A stretch of 41,457 nucleotides of DNA, from the NCBI GenBank assembly GCA_036009105.1, contig DASYMJ010000290.1, forward strand, positions 1-41,457, written 5' to 3'. Below, piece by piece: positions 16,885-24,614 of this stretch. Numbering within the stretch: position 1 is the first letter of the stretch; every line of letters begins with the position of its first letter. The notes below the pieces were generated by a model. That model saw only the letters and a program-made list of their open reading frames with translations. It was not told where the DNA came from and did not search any database. The position numbers were made by a program, and so were the translations under genes. Origin of the DNA: JAFAVZ01 sp036009105 (GTDB taxonomy: Bacteria; Acidobacteriota; Thermoanaerobaculia; Gp7-AA8).

Positions 16885-17928
16885 CTACGGTCGCGGACGG
16901 CGGCTGGATGTGGCCACCAGCTCGTGCCAGTCGAAGAACGGCAGCTCGGTCGGCGTCGCTTTCACATCCTCCCAAATCGTTTTGCAGAAGGCGCGGAAGT
17001 CGCGGTAGGCGGCCGCCTGGTACAGCGGCCAGGCTTGCCGGAGGCGGCGGTGCTTGACGTTGCAGACGGCGAACGCGCGCGAGATGCCGTAGGTCAGGGG
17101 GACGACGGTGCCGTCGTGCTCGATCACCAGCAGGTTGAGCAGGTCCGCCGCCGTCGCATTCTCCGCATCGCCCTCCGACGCGTAGACGATCTCCGGCCGC
17201 CGCAGGACGATCTCGCGGTCGAAGACGTCGTACTGCACCACGAGGTCCGGATGGACGGTCTCGATCGCCGCCGCGAGGAGCCAGGCGCGGGCGAGGACTT
17301 CGTCGTCCGGCGCGTCATCGGCCATGCCGTCCGCGGCGCGGCCGACGCGTTCCAGGGGATGGATCTGCAGCAGCGCGGCGCCGTGCTCCACCGCGAAGTC
17401 GCCCAGCCAGGCCAGGTGCTCCCAGGTCCGTTTGGAGAGCGCGTGGATGATGCCGAAGCGGAAGCCGTGCGCCCTGGCGACGGCGAGCCCGCGCTCGGTC
17501 TGTTCGAAGGCGCGGGAGGAGGCGCGCACCTGGTTGTGGATCTCCGGCGGGCCGTCCACGCTGATGGCCAGCACGTCGACCAGCGGCCGCAGGCGCTTCG
17601 CGCGCGCGTCGTCGAGCAGCGTGCCGTTCGTGGTGACGAGCGTGCGCAGGCCGAGGCCGCGCGCGTGCTCGAGCAGAGGGACGAGGGAGCGGTAGGCGAA
17701 TGGCTCGCCGCCGGAGACGGCGACCGACTCGTAGCCGAGGGCGGCGGCGTCGGTCAGCGCGTCCTCGAGCAGGCCGAGATCGAGCTCGCCGCGCAGCTCG
17801 GGGCCGGAGCCCGAGTAGCAATGGGTGCAGCGCAGGTTGCAGGTGAGGGTGGGGTGCACCTGCACGATGCGCTGGCCGAGGCCAACCGGCGGCGCGAACG
17901 CCGCCGGTTCCTGTTGCAGGATGGTCAT
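16885..17928 (-). CDS. Radical SAM enzyme of unknown substrate
   Basis: A 347-residue protein with the radical SAM cluster motif CNLRCTHC (C30, C34, C37) and SGGEPF for SAM binding, then TTNGTLL and ISVDGP strands. These place it among SPASM/twitch-type peptide- or protein-modifying enzymes such as those of RiPP pathways. The C-terminal region has only two further Cys (289, 315), too few for a normal SPASM domain with two auxiliary clusters; at most a partial one is possible. Its ATG overlaps the stop of the 115-residue gene (ATGA), so the two are translationally coupled and that protein is the best candidate for substrate or partner. The actual reaction cannot be named. Confidence 0.85.
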   Translation of the reverse strand: MTILQQEPAAFAPPVGLGQRIVQVHPTLTCNLRCTHCYSGSGPELRGELDLGLLEDALTDAAALGYESVAVSGGEPFAYRSLVPLLEHARGLGLRTLVTTNGTLLDDARAKRLRPLVDVLAISVDGPPEIHNQVRASSRAFEQTERGLAVARAHGFRFGIIHALSKRTWEHLAWLGDFAVEHGAALLQIHPLERVGRAADGMADDAPDDEVLARAWLLAAAIETVHPDLVVQYDVFDREIVLRRPEIVYASEGDAENATAADLLNLLVIEHDGTVVPLTYGISRAFAVCNVKHRRLRQAWPLYQAAAYRDFRAFCKTIWEDVKATPTELPFFDWHELVATSSRRPRP

Positions 17929-18272
17929 TTCTGAACGTTGATGTCGAACTGCAGGTGATAGATGTCGGGGTCGGGGATGCCGTTGATGAGGATCTTCAGG
18001 CCGCGGATCCCGGGCCGGGAGAGGAACGGCAGGACGCTGGCGAACTGGCTGGGCGCCACCTGCGTCTCGATCGTGACCACGTCGAAGAACGGCGGGATGC
18101 CGTTGGGGAAGCCGCGAGTCGGCTTCAGCCCCTTGGCCGAGAGGTCGCGCACGAAGCTGACGGCCGCCGAGAGCGCTTCCTTCGGCACGCCGCCGGCGCG
18201 CAACGCGTCGGTCAGCGCCTTGTCCACGGCTGCGGGGGTCTTCACGGAAATCTGCTGCTGGGTCTCGGGCAT
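17925..18272 (-). CDS. 115-residue protein coupled to the radical SAM enzyme
   Basis: Not recognised as any named family. The first 55 residues look helical (TPAAVDKALTDALRAGG, EALSAAVSFVRDL); the rest looks like beta strands and turns (FFDVVTIETQV, GLKILINGIPDPD, YHLQFDINV). It contains no Cys, so thioether crosslinks can be excluded if it is a substrate. No signal peptide or double-Gly cleavage site is seen. AAGGAGAG lies 8 bases upstream of the ATG at 18272, one of the best ribosome sites in the window, implying strong expression relative to the coupled enzyme. It could be a precursor (helical leader plus modified core), a chaperone, or a subunit. Confidence 0.75.
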   Translation of the reverse strand: MPETQQQISVKTPAAVDKALTDALRAGGVPKEALSAAVSFVRDLSAKGLKPTRGFPNGIPPFFDVVTIETQVAPSQFASVLPFLSRPGIRGLKILINGIPDPDIYHLQFDINVQK

Positions 18273-18296
18273 GGTCGGAACTCTCCTTCTTCGTCT

Positions 18297-18315
18297 CGCG
18301 GAAGAGATTTCCGCG
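18297..18315. promoter_or_regulatory. Inverted repeat upstream of the 115-aa/radical SAM operon
   Basis: Perfect arms CGCGGAA and TTCCGCG with a 5-base centre lie 24 bases upstream of the 115-aa start. It is a candidate operator or leader hairpin. Confidence 0.4.
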
Positions 18316-18344
18316 GCGTTCGAGAGGTAGTGCGGCGAGGAACG

Positions 18345-18354
18345 GAAACGTTTC
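18345..18354. promoter_or_regulatory. Palindrome GAAACGTTTC
   Basis: A perfect 10-base palindrome about 75 bases upstream of the 115-aa start, in the promoter region of that operon. It resembles a dimeric repressor site, but no factor can be named. Confidence 0.3.
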
Positions 18355-18367
18355 GCTTGTGCAAGCA

Positions 18368-18438
18368 GGTGATCAGCGATCGGCGATCAGGAGGACGACG
18401 GTTGATCAGGTTCTCCTGATCGCCGATCGCCGATCGCC
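18368..18438. repeat. Class C heptamer palindrome, copy 2
   Basis: The left arm is GGTGATC, AGCGATC, GGCGATC, then AGGAGGACG. The right arm is GTTCTCCT followed by three GATCGCC units. Arms match at 22 of 23 positions around the AGGAG/CTCCT junction. It lies just past the cstA stop and may act as its terminator hairpin. Confidence 0.9.
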
Positions 18439-18441
18439 AAC

Positions 18442-20292
18442 TCAGCAGCATCCCGAGCCCGGCAAATGCGAATGATCCGGCCCCGCCATCGCTGGCTGAA
18501 ACGACACCGGCTCGCCGTGCAGGGCGCGGAGCCACGCGCGGGCGGAGGCGGCCAGGATCACGATCACGCACGCCATCAGGACCGCGGTCAGCGTCGTATC
18601 GAGGTAGCCGGTGAAGCGCTTGGCCGGGTTGGCGGTGAGGGGGAGGAAGTTGTCGAAGATGGAGCGCCAGCCGGCGTAGAGCGTCGTGGTCGCGACGAAG
18701 GCGAGGGGGAGGAGCGTCGTCCAGGCGTAGCGCGCGCGGCCGGAGTTGAGGATCACGCTCGTCCCGACGCACAGCGCCACGGCGGCGAGCAGCTGGTTCG
18801 CGATGCCGAACATCGGCCAGATCTGGGAGATCGAGCCGGTCAGGATGAAGTAGGCCCAGCCGAACACCACCAGCGCGGTCGAGAGCAGCGCACCGGGCAT
18901 CCAGGACGGCTTGTCGAAGGCGGGCATCATCTTGCCGAGGAACTCCTGCACCATGAAGCGGGCCACGCGCGTGCCGGTGTCGATCGTGGTCAGGATGAAC
19001 AGCGCCTCGAACATGATCGCGTAGTGGTACCAGTACGACATGAGGTGGCTGAGGAACGGGATGCCGGAGAAGATCTGGGCGAAGCCGACCGCCAGCGACA
19101 CCGCCCCGCCCGTCCGCCCCGCCAGGTCCTCCCCCACCAGGCGCGAGAGCTCCGGCAGGTGCACGGTGCTCAGGCCGAGCTTGGCGAACACCGCGGGCGG
19201 GACGTTGATGGCGTAGTAGTCGCCCTGCTGCAGCGCGCAGACGGCGATGAGCGCGACGCAGCCGACCAGCCCCTCGCAGAGCATCGCGCCGTAGCCGATC
19301 ATCCGCGTGTCGCTCTCCCGGTCGATCATCTTCGGCGTCGTGCCCGAGCTGACCAGCGCGTGGAAGCCGGAGATCGCGCCGCAGGCGATGGTGATGAAGA
19401 CGAAGGGAAAGAGCTTGCCGGGGATGATCGGGCCGCCGCCGGCCGCGAACCGGGAGACCGCCGGCGCGTGGATGGCCGGCGCCACGATGATCGTGCCGAT
19501 GACCAGCGCCGCGATCGTCCCCAGCTTCATGTAAGAGGAGAGGTAGTCGCGCGGGCAGAGCAGCATCCAGATGGGGAGCACCGAGGCGATGAAGCCGTAG
19601 ATGGCGATGGAGAAGGTGATCTGTGTCTTGCTCAGGGTGAAGAGGTCGCCGATCGGCGTGCCGGGAACGAAGCGGCCGATGATCACCGCCGCGAGGACGG
19701 CCAGCGCACCGACGATCGAGCCGTTGCGGATGGCGAACGCCGCCTTGCTCCGGTGCAGGTATTGCCCCACCGCGAGCGCGATGGGGATGGTCAGAAAAAT
19801 GGTGAACGTCCCCCAGGCCGAATTCGCCAGCGCGTTGACCACGGCGATGCCGAGGCCGGCCAGGGCGATGACGATGATGAAGAGGATGGCGATCATCGCC
19901 GTCATGCCGGCCAGCGGGCCGATCTCGTTGCGCGCGATCTCCGCCAGCGAGCGGCCGCCGCGGCGCACCGAAGAGGCGAGGATCACGAAGTCGTGCGCCG
20001 CGCCGGCGAAGACGACGCCGAACGCCAGCCAGAGCAGCCCGGGCAGATAGCCGAACTGCGCGGCGAGCACCGGTCCGATGAGCGGCCCCGCGCCGGAGAT
20101 GGCCGCGAAGTGATGCCCGAAGAGCACCCACCGGTTCGTCGGCACGTAGTTCTGCCCATCCTGGTACCGATGCGCCGGCGTGACGCGCGCGTCGTCCAGC
20201 GCCATCACCTTTGCCGCCAGGAAGGCGGAGTAGTAGCGGTAGCCGATCGCCGCCACGGCGAGGAAGAAAAGGATGAGGGGGAGGGCGTTCAT
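18442..20292 (-). CDS. cstA: Carbon starvation protein A, peptide/pyruvate transporter
   Basis: A 616-residue inner-membrane transporter of the CstA family, linked in E. coli to peptide and pyruvate uptake. The family start (Tyr-rich YRYYSAF), the DGQNYVPTNRWVLFGHHFAAI block, GPVLAAQFGYLPG and CGAISGFHALVSSGTTPKMI are all present, with many hydrophobic segments. The ATG at 20292 is the family start, although no Shine-Dalgarno is visible and a class C palindrome begins about 15 bases upstream. It diverges from the P450 across that palindrome. With ggt and the M20 peptidase it fits scavenging of peptides. Confidence 0.93.
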   Translation of the reverse strand: MNALPLILFFLAVAAIGYRYYSAFLAAKVMALDDARVTPAHRYQDGQNYVPTNRWVLFGHHFAAISGAGPLIGPVLAAQFGYLPGLLWLAFGVVFAGAAHDFVILASSVRRGGRSLAEIARNEIGPLAGMTAMIAILFIIVIALAGLGIAVVNALANSAWGTFTIFLTIPIALAVGQYLHRSKAAFAIRNGSIVGALAVLAAVIIGRFVPGTPIGDLFTLSKTQITFSIAIYGFIASVLPIWMLLCPRDYLSSYMKLGTIAALVIGTIIVAPAIHAPAVSRFAAGGGPIIPGKLFPFVFITIACGAISGFHALVSSGTTPKMIDRESDTRMIGYGAMLCEGLVGCVALIAVCALQQGDYYAINVPPAVFAKLGLSTVHLPELSRLVGEDLAGRTGGAVSLAVGFAQIFSGIPFLSHLMSYWYHYAIMFEALFILTTIDTGTRVARFMVQEFLGKMMPAFDKPSWMPGALLSTALVVFGWAYFILTGSISQIWPMFGIANQLLAAVALCVGTSVILNSGRARYAWTTLLPLAFVATTTLYAGWRSIFDNFLPLTANPAKRFTGYLDTTLTAVLMACVIVILAASARAWLRALHGEPVSFQPAMAGPDHSHLPGSGCC

Positions 20293-20306
20293 TTGCTGGG
20301 GAGTTT

Positions 20307-20394
20307 GAATTGAAAATTGAAAATTGAAAATTGAAAAAAGCGAGAATGGCGACGGTGCGCCCTTTTTCAATTTTCAATTCTCAATTTTCAATTC
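20307..20394. repeat. Class C heptamer palindrome, AT-rich version, in the cstA/P450 divergent gap
   Basis: The left arm (20307-20338) is tandem AAATTGA-type heptamers. The right arm (20363-20394) is the inverted form, with 31 of 32 bases pairing across a 24-base loop. It contrasts sharply with the GC-rich surroundings. The loop contains the likely P450 start codon, and the right arm encodes FSIFNSQFSI in that protein. Confidence 0.9.
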
Positions 20395-21725
20395 CGCGTC
20401 CACCCGGGCCTCGCTCCCTCATTCCCGGCCGCCAGCTGCGAGCCATGCAACGCGACGCGCTGGCCTTCCTCCGCGGCGTCGCCCGCGACTACGGCGACGT
20501 CTCCCATTTCACCTTCGGCCCCCAGCACGTCTACCTGGTCAACCATCCGGAGCTCATTCACGACGTGCTCGTGAAGTACGGCCGCTCCTTCCAGAAAGGC
20601 CGGGCCCTGCAACGAGCCAAGATCATCCTCGGCGAAGGCCTGCTCACCTCGGAAGCCGAGCTGCACAAGCGGCAGCGGCGCCTGGCCCAGCCGGCGTTCC
20701 ATCGCGAGCGCATCGCGCGGTACGCCGAGGTGATGATCGATCGCGCTTCGCGGATGGGCGGGCGGTGGCGGGATGGCCAGGAGCTGGACATCCATCACCA
20801 GATGATGCGCGTCACGCTCTCGGTCGTGGCGAAGACGCTGTTCAATGCGGACGTCGACGAAGAGGCGGACGAGATCGGCGCGTCGCTCACGGAGCTGATG
20901 GAGATGTTCCCCATCCTCGTCACGCCGTTCGGCGAGTACCTGCGCCTCCTGCCGCTGCCCCGCACCCGCCGCTTCGAGGCGGCGCTCGAGCGGCTGGACC
21001 GGACCATCTTCGGCATCATCGAGGAGCGCCGCCGCTCCGGCCGCGACGAGGGCGATCTGCTCTCCATGCTGCTCCTCGCCCAGGACGAGGAGGGAGGGGG
21101 CGGCGGGATGACTGACCGGCAGGTGCGCGACGAGGCGATGACGCTCTTCCTCGCCGGCCACGAGACCACCGCGAACGCGCTTTCCTGGACGTGGTACGTG
21201 CTCTCGCGGAACGAAGACGCCGAGCGCGAAATGCACGAGGAGCTCGACCGCGTCCTGGGCGGACGGACGCCGACGCCGGCCGACTACCCGAAGCTGCCCT
21301 TCACCGAGATGGTGCTGGCCGAGTCGATGCGCCTCTTCCCGCCGGCGTGGGGGATGGGGCGGCTGGCCATCGAGGACGTGCAGATCGGGGAGTGGACGGT
21401 GCCGAAAGGGGCGGTGGTGATCGTCGCGCCGGCCATCACCCAGCAGGACGCGCGCTGGTGGCCCGAGCCGCAGCGCTTCGATCCGCGCCGCTTCACGCCG
21501 GAGGCGAAGGCGGCGCGGCCGCGCCTGACGTATTTCCCGTTCGGGGCCGGCACGCGCATCTGCATCGGGGAGAGCTTCGCCTGGATGGAGGGCGTGCTGA
21601 TCCTGGCCACTCTCGCGCAGCGCTGGCGGGTGCGCGTGCTGGAAGAGCCGAGGCCGCAGGCGTCGATCACGCTGCGGCCGCGGGGCGGGATGAAAGCGCG
21701 GCTCGAACGCCGCGTGTCATCCTGA
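20346..21725 (+). CDS. Cytochrome P450
   Basis: A 459-residue heme monooxygenase. Visible motifs: PPGPR near the start, the I-helix AGHETTANALSW, the K-helix ESMRLFPP (ExxR) and the heme loop FPFGAGTRICIGE with axial C406. It lacks a membrane anchor and resembles soluble bacterial P450s, perhaps fatty-acid or terpene hydroxylases; the substrate is unknown and no redox partner is nearby. PPGP is conserved, so the start must lie upstream of it, yet everything upstream is a palindrome. The ATG at 20346 sits in the palindrome loop, with a TTG at 20331 as alternative. The last residues VSS and the stop come from a class A palindrome, so both ends are repeat-encoded. Confidence 0.93.
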   Translation: MATVRPFSIFNSQFSIPRPPGPRSLIPGRQLRAMQRDALAFLRGVARDYGDVSHFTFGPQHVYLVNHPELIHDVLVKYGRSFQKGRALQRAKIILGEGLLTSEAELHKRQRRLAQPAFHRERIARYAEVMIDRASRMGGRWRDGQELDIHHQMMRVTLSVVAKTLFNADVDEEADEIGASLTELMEMFPILVTPFGEYLRLLPLPRTRRFEAALERLDRTIFGIIEERRRSGRDEGDLLSMLLLAQDEEGGGGGMTDRQVRDEAMTLFLAGHETTANALSWTWYVLSRNEDAEREMHEELDRVLGGRTPTPADYPKLPFTEMVLAESMRLFPPAWGMGRLAIEDVQIGEWTVPKGAVVIVAPAITQQDARWWPEPQRFDPRRFTPEAKAARPRLTYFPFGAGTRICIGESFAWMEGVLILATLAQRWRVRVLEEPRPQASITLRPRGGMKARLERRVSS

Positions 21726-21812
21726 GCCCGCGGAGGGCGAAGGATCCGTACCTTCAGGCAATGCGCAAGAGCGGTACGGATCCTTCGGCGTCTCCTCGCC
21801 TGAGGATGACAC
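21714..21812. repeat. Class A dispersed palindrome, copy 3
   Basis: Outer arms GTGTCATCCTGAGCC and CTGAGGATGACAC, inner CGAAGGATCCGTACC and GGTACGGATCCTTCG. It lies between the convergent P450 and secreted-protein genes, gives the P450 its stop codon, and ends immediately before the other gene's stop. Confidence 0.9.
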
Positions 21813-22895
21813 CTATGGGCAGGTATTGAACGCGTTGGTGTCCTGGATCGGCGCGAACTTCGTGCCGATCGGGTTGCGGTACACCTTCGTCTGATTCGAC
21901 CTGGTGTCCGTCACGGTGAGGTCGACCCCGACGTCGGTCAGGCCGGCGGCGAAGACCCAGAAGCGCGGCGCGGTGGGGCTGTCGCAGGCGTTGAGCGCCT
22001 TGACCACGACCTCCACGTTGTCCGGCGTGAAGAACCAGAAATAGCCGCTCTCCCCGGTCAGCGAAACCGCCTCGGCGTCGCCGCTGGCGCCGTTCGGCGT
22101 GGTCCAGCGCGCGCGCACCTGGAAGCGCGCGTTGTTGAGGCAGAGCGTCTTGTCGTCCGGCGCGCAGGCCGACTGCGGCACGACCGTGAGCTGCACGACG
22201 TTGCTGCGGACCACCGTGTCGCCCGTGCAGCCGGCGATGGTGATGTTGCAGCCGTGCGCCTCGAGGAAAAAGTACGTGTTGCCGACGTCGGAGGCATCGG
22301 CGCCGAACTGCGCCGCGGTGCGGTCGGCCGGCACGTCGCCGATCACGGTGTACGGACCGCTGATGCTGCGCGAGGCGAGCACCCGGTAGAACTGCACCTG
22401 GTAGCCGTTGTCCGTGCCGTTCTGGAACGACGGATCGCACCAGCGCAGCACGAACAGCTCGCCCACGTGCACGGCGGAGGGGCTGATGGAGAGGCTCTGG
22501 TCGAAGGCGCAGGAGGAGGACGAGACGGTGACGGTCTGCGTCGACTCCAGCCGCCGGGTGTTGCACTCGGTGACGAAGTAGTCGACGGTGTACGTGCCGG
22601 GCGACTGCGCCGTCACCGTGGTGGTGGTGGTGAACGAGTACGGCGTCACGCCCTGCGGACACGGCGCGCAGGACGGGTTCGCCACCGCCTCGATCTGCAG
22701 CCGCGCGCCGACGTTGGTCAGCCGGTTGAACTGCGGCACGCAGCCGTCGCTCCACGTGCCGCGCACGGTGAGGGTGAACGGCTGGTTCGGCGTCGGGGTG
22801 GCCGGGTTGGTGGTGATGGTGACGTTGCCCACGGACGCGGCCGCGGCGGTCTGGGCGATGAAAACGAGGACGATGAAAAGCAGTGCTTTGCGCAT
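21813..22895 (-). CDS. Secreted Ig-like/beta-sandwich protein
   Basis: A 360-residue exported protein. Residues 1-20 (MRKALLFIVLVFIAQTAAAA) are a signal peptide; AGGAG lies 9 bases upstream of the ATG at 22895. Two or three Ig-like beta-sandwich repeats follow, Thr/Val-rich with several Cys that could form disulfides in the periplasm or outside the cell. The last about 110 residues (LCLNNARFQVRARW, GYFWFFTPDNVEVVVKALNAC, TDTRSNQTKVYRNP, ending NAFNTCP) form a distinct module that I recall from many acidobacterial secreted proteins; I know no function for it. No catalytic motif is seen. It may be a surface or adhesion protein. Confidence 0.8.
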   Translation of the reverse strand: MRKALLFIVLVFIAQTAAAASVGNVTITTNPATPTPNQPFTLTVRGTWSDGCVPQFNRLTNVGARLQIEAVANPSCAPCPQGVTPYSFTTTTTVTAQSPGTYTVDYFVTECNTRRLESTQTVTVSSSSCAFDQSLSISPSAVHVGELFVLRWCDPSFQNGTDNGYQVQFYRVLASRSISGPYTVIGDVPADRTAAQFGADASDVGNTYFFLEAHGCNITIAGCTGDTVVRSNVVQLTVVPQSACAPDDKTLCLNNARFQVRARWTTPNGASGDAEAVSLTGESGYFWFFTPDNVEVVVKALNACDSPTAPRFWVFAAGLTDVGVDLTVTDTRSNQTKVYRNPIGTKFAPIQDTNAFNTCP

Positions 22896-22943
22896 GGCTG
22901 GAGGCTCCTGATGCACGCCCGACAGGGGCGTACAATCAGCGGC

Positions 22944-23384
22944 ATGGAGCAAGTCCGGTACCTCTTCGCCGACTACGCCGAGGCGCATCAGACCAAAGGC
23001 AACAAGCTCTTCCACAGAATGGGCATCCCGCTCATCGTGCTCACCGTGATGGGCATGCTTGCCCGCGTGCAGCTGGGGCCGATCGATCTCGCCCTGGTGC
23101 TCATCGCGGCGTCGACCATCTACTACTTCGCGCTGGACTGGCGCCTGGCCATCCCCATGCTCGCCGTCCTGGCCGGCTTCTGGTGGCTGGGCCGGCTGAT
23201 CCCGTTCTGGTGGAACGTCGCGGGCTTCGTGCTGGGATGGATCTTCCAGTTCATCGGCCACAGCTTCTATGAGCACAAGCAGCCGAAGTTCCTGCGCAAC
23301 CTGACCCACCTGCTGGTCGGGCCGCTGTGGATCCTCAACGACATCATCCCGGTGGTGAAGACTTCCGACCCGGCCACGCATTGA
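22944..23384 (+). CDS. Mpo1-like (DUF962) membrane protein
   Basis: A 146-residue protein of the yeast Mpo1/YGL010w family. Yeast Mpo1 is an Fe(II) dioxygenase for 2-hydroxy fatty acids; bacterial members are mostly uncharacterised. The family histidines are present: H15 and H24 in AHQTKGNKLFHRMGIPL, and H106 in FQFIGHSFYEHKQP (H111 nearby). About four hydrophobic segments suggest an inner-membrane protein. The ATG at 22944 matches the family start. Its stop overlaps the next start. The gene is divergent from the secreted protein across 48 bases, so a promoter must lie there. Confidence 0.82.
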   Translation: MEQVRYLFADYAEAHQTKGNKLFHRMGIPLIVLTVMGMLARVQLGPIDLALVLIAASTIYYFALDWRLAIPMLAVLAGFWWLGRLIPFWWNVAGFVLGWIFQFIGHSFYEHKQPKFLRNLTHLLVGPLWILNDIIPVVKTSDPATH

Positions 23385-23830
23385 GACTCGACCGCACGAC
23401 GCTCGTTCCTGCCTCCCCCTCCGAGGTTTTCGCGTTCTTTTCGGCGGCGGAGAACCTCGCCCTTCTGACGCCGCCCCGAACGCGCTTCCGCGTGGTGCGC
23501 GGGCCGGGCCGGCCGCTGCGGGAAGGCGACCGCGTCGAGTACCGCCTGCGCGTCTTCGGGTTGCCGTGGCGCTGGGTCTCGCACATCACGGTCTGGCGCG
23601 ACGAGGAAGTGTTCGCCGACGCGCAGGAGCGCGGGCCGTTCGGTAGCTGGCTGCACACCCACTGGTTCCGCGCGGTGCCGGGCGGGGTGGAGATGCGCGA
23701 TGTGGTCGAGTACGAGCTGCCGCTGGGATGGCTGGGGCGCGTCTTCGGAGGGTGGCTGGTCAAGCGGGAGCTGGAGCGGATCTTCGACTATCGGGGAGAG
23801 GCGATCCAGCGGCAGTTCTCGAAACTGTAG
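23381..23830 (+). CDS. SRPBCC-fold ligand-binding protein
   Basis: A 149-residue START/Bet v 1-like protein, usually binding hydrophobic ligands in an internal cavity. The N-terminal strand and helix (TTLVPASPSEVFAFFSAAENL), DRVEYRLRVFG, and the long C-terminal helix (LVKRELERIFDYRGEAI) fit the fold. The start is probably TTG at 23381, overlapping the Mpo1-like stop (TTGA), because the domain begins there; an ATG at 23327 would add 18 residues inside the previous gene. The stop codon TAG is the first part of a class B palindrome. Coupling to the Mpo1-like gene hints at a lipid-related role (inference). Confidence 0.75.
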   Translation: MRLDRTTLVPASPSEVFAFFSAAENLALLTPPRTRFRVVRGPGRPLREGDRVEYRLRVFGLPWRWVSHITVWRDEEVFADAQERGPFGSWLHTHWFRAVPGGVEMRDVVEYELPLGWLGRVFGGWLVKRELERIFDYRGEAIQRQFSKL

Positions 23831-23889
23831 GGCCGGCTCTCAGCCGGCCCATCATGTTTCACTGCGGCCGGCTGAGAGCCGGCCCTACA
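23826..23889. repeat. Class B dispersed palindrome, copy 3
   Basis: Arms TGTAGGGCCGGCTCTCAG and CTGAGAGCCGGCCCTACA pair perfectly. It lies between two convergent genes, supplies the TAG stop of the SRPBCC gene, and shares ACTGCGGCCGGCTGAGAG with the copy at 7364. Confidence 0.9.
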
Positions 23890-23890
23890 T

Positions 23891-24130
23891 CTACTTCTTC
23901 AGCGCCGACTGCAGCTCCGAGTCGCTCGGCACCGACAGCGCGTCGGGGCCGATCTCCACGAGCGGGATGCGCCGCTTGCCCTTGTTGAACTCGATCACCT
24001 TCTTTTCGCCATCGCTATCGCTGTCGATATCGATGTAGTCGTACTGCACGCCGTTCTTGTCCAGGTGCCGCAGCGTGCGGCGCGTATCGCCGCACCAGTC
24101 GGCCCCGTAGACGGTCACTCTTTCTGCCAT
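23891..24130 (-). CDS. Glutaredoxin-like protein
   Basis: A 79-residue thiol-disulfide oxidoreductase of the glutaredoxin fold. The active site is WCGDT, a single-Cys CxxT-type site instead of CxxC, as in mycoredoxin-like and NrdH-like relatives, implying a mixed-disulfide mechanism with a low-molecular-weight thiol. RIPLVEIG carries the usual cis-Pro position. AGGAGG lies 8 bases upstream of the ATG at 24130, the strongest ribosome site in this part. It is divergent from the response regulator and ends beside a palindrome. Confidence 0.85.
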   Translation of the reverse strand: MAERVTVYGADWCGDTRRTLRHLDKNGVQYDYIDIDSDSDGEKKVIEFNKGKRRIPLVEIGPDALSVPSDSELQSALKK

Positions 24131-24215
24131 TTCGAGAGCCTCCTCTCGCCCCTGACTTATTGCGAGTTTGCTGCCCGGTTCGGTTTTTGCTGCGCTCGGA
24201 ATCCCGGGTACGAGA

Positions 24216-24605
24216 GTGCAGAAAGATCCTCAGCAGTGCTTCATCCTCGTGGTCGAGGATGACACGGCCATTCGCCGTCTGGTGAAGATGGTGCTGGACC
24301 GAAACGGCTACAACGTCGACGTCGCCGCGGACGGCGTGGAAGCCGTGCTCAAGCTCGGGCTGACCGACTTCGACGTCATCATCCTCGACCTGATGATGCC
24401 CAACCTGGACGGCTTCTCCTTCATCGAGACCCTCTCCCAGAACGAGCCGGAGCGCCTGAACCGGATCATCGTCACCAGCGCCGCCTCGCCCGGCGTGATC
24501 CGGGAGCGGATGCGCGGCAAGCCGTTCGACATCCTCCCCAAGCCGTTCGACATCAACGAGCTGGTCAGGCGGGTGCAGGCGTGCGTCGAGGCGCGGCCCG
24601 ACTAA
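24216..24605 (+). CDS. Stand-alone response regulator receiver
   Basis: A 129-residue single receiver domain without an output domain. The acidic pair is in VVEDD, the phosphorylated Asp is D58 (VIILDLMMPNLDG), the switch Thr is T87 and the Lys is K109 (LPKPFD). Single-domain receivers act in phosphorelays or bind partners directly; no histidine kinase is in the window. The start is probably GTG at 24216, giving normal length; a TTG at 24168 would add 16 residues. The gene ends 9 bases before the following membrane protein gene, so the two may be co-transcribed. Confidence 0.88.
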   Translation: MQKDPQQCFILVVEDDTAIRRLVKMVLDRNGYNVDVAADGVEAVLKLGLTDFDVIILDLMMPNLDGFSFIETLSQNEPERLNRIIVTSAASPGVIRERMRGKPFDILPKPFDINELVRRVQACVEARPD

Positions 24606-24614
24606 AATGAGGAG

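Noticed and set aside
15298..17934. An 878-codon plus-strand open frame across the MutS-like and radical SAM genes
   Set aside because: It has Arg/Gln/His-rich low-complexity content, no family motif, and is antisense to three convincing genes.
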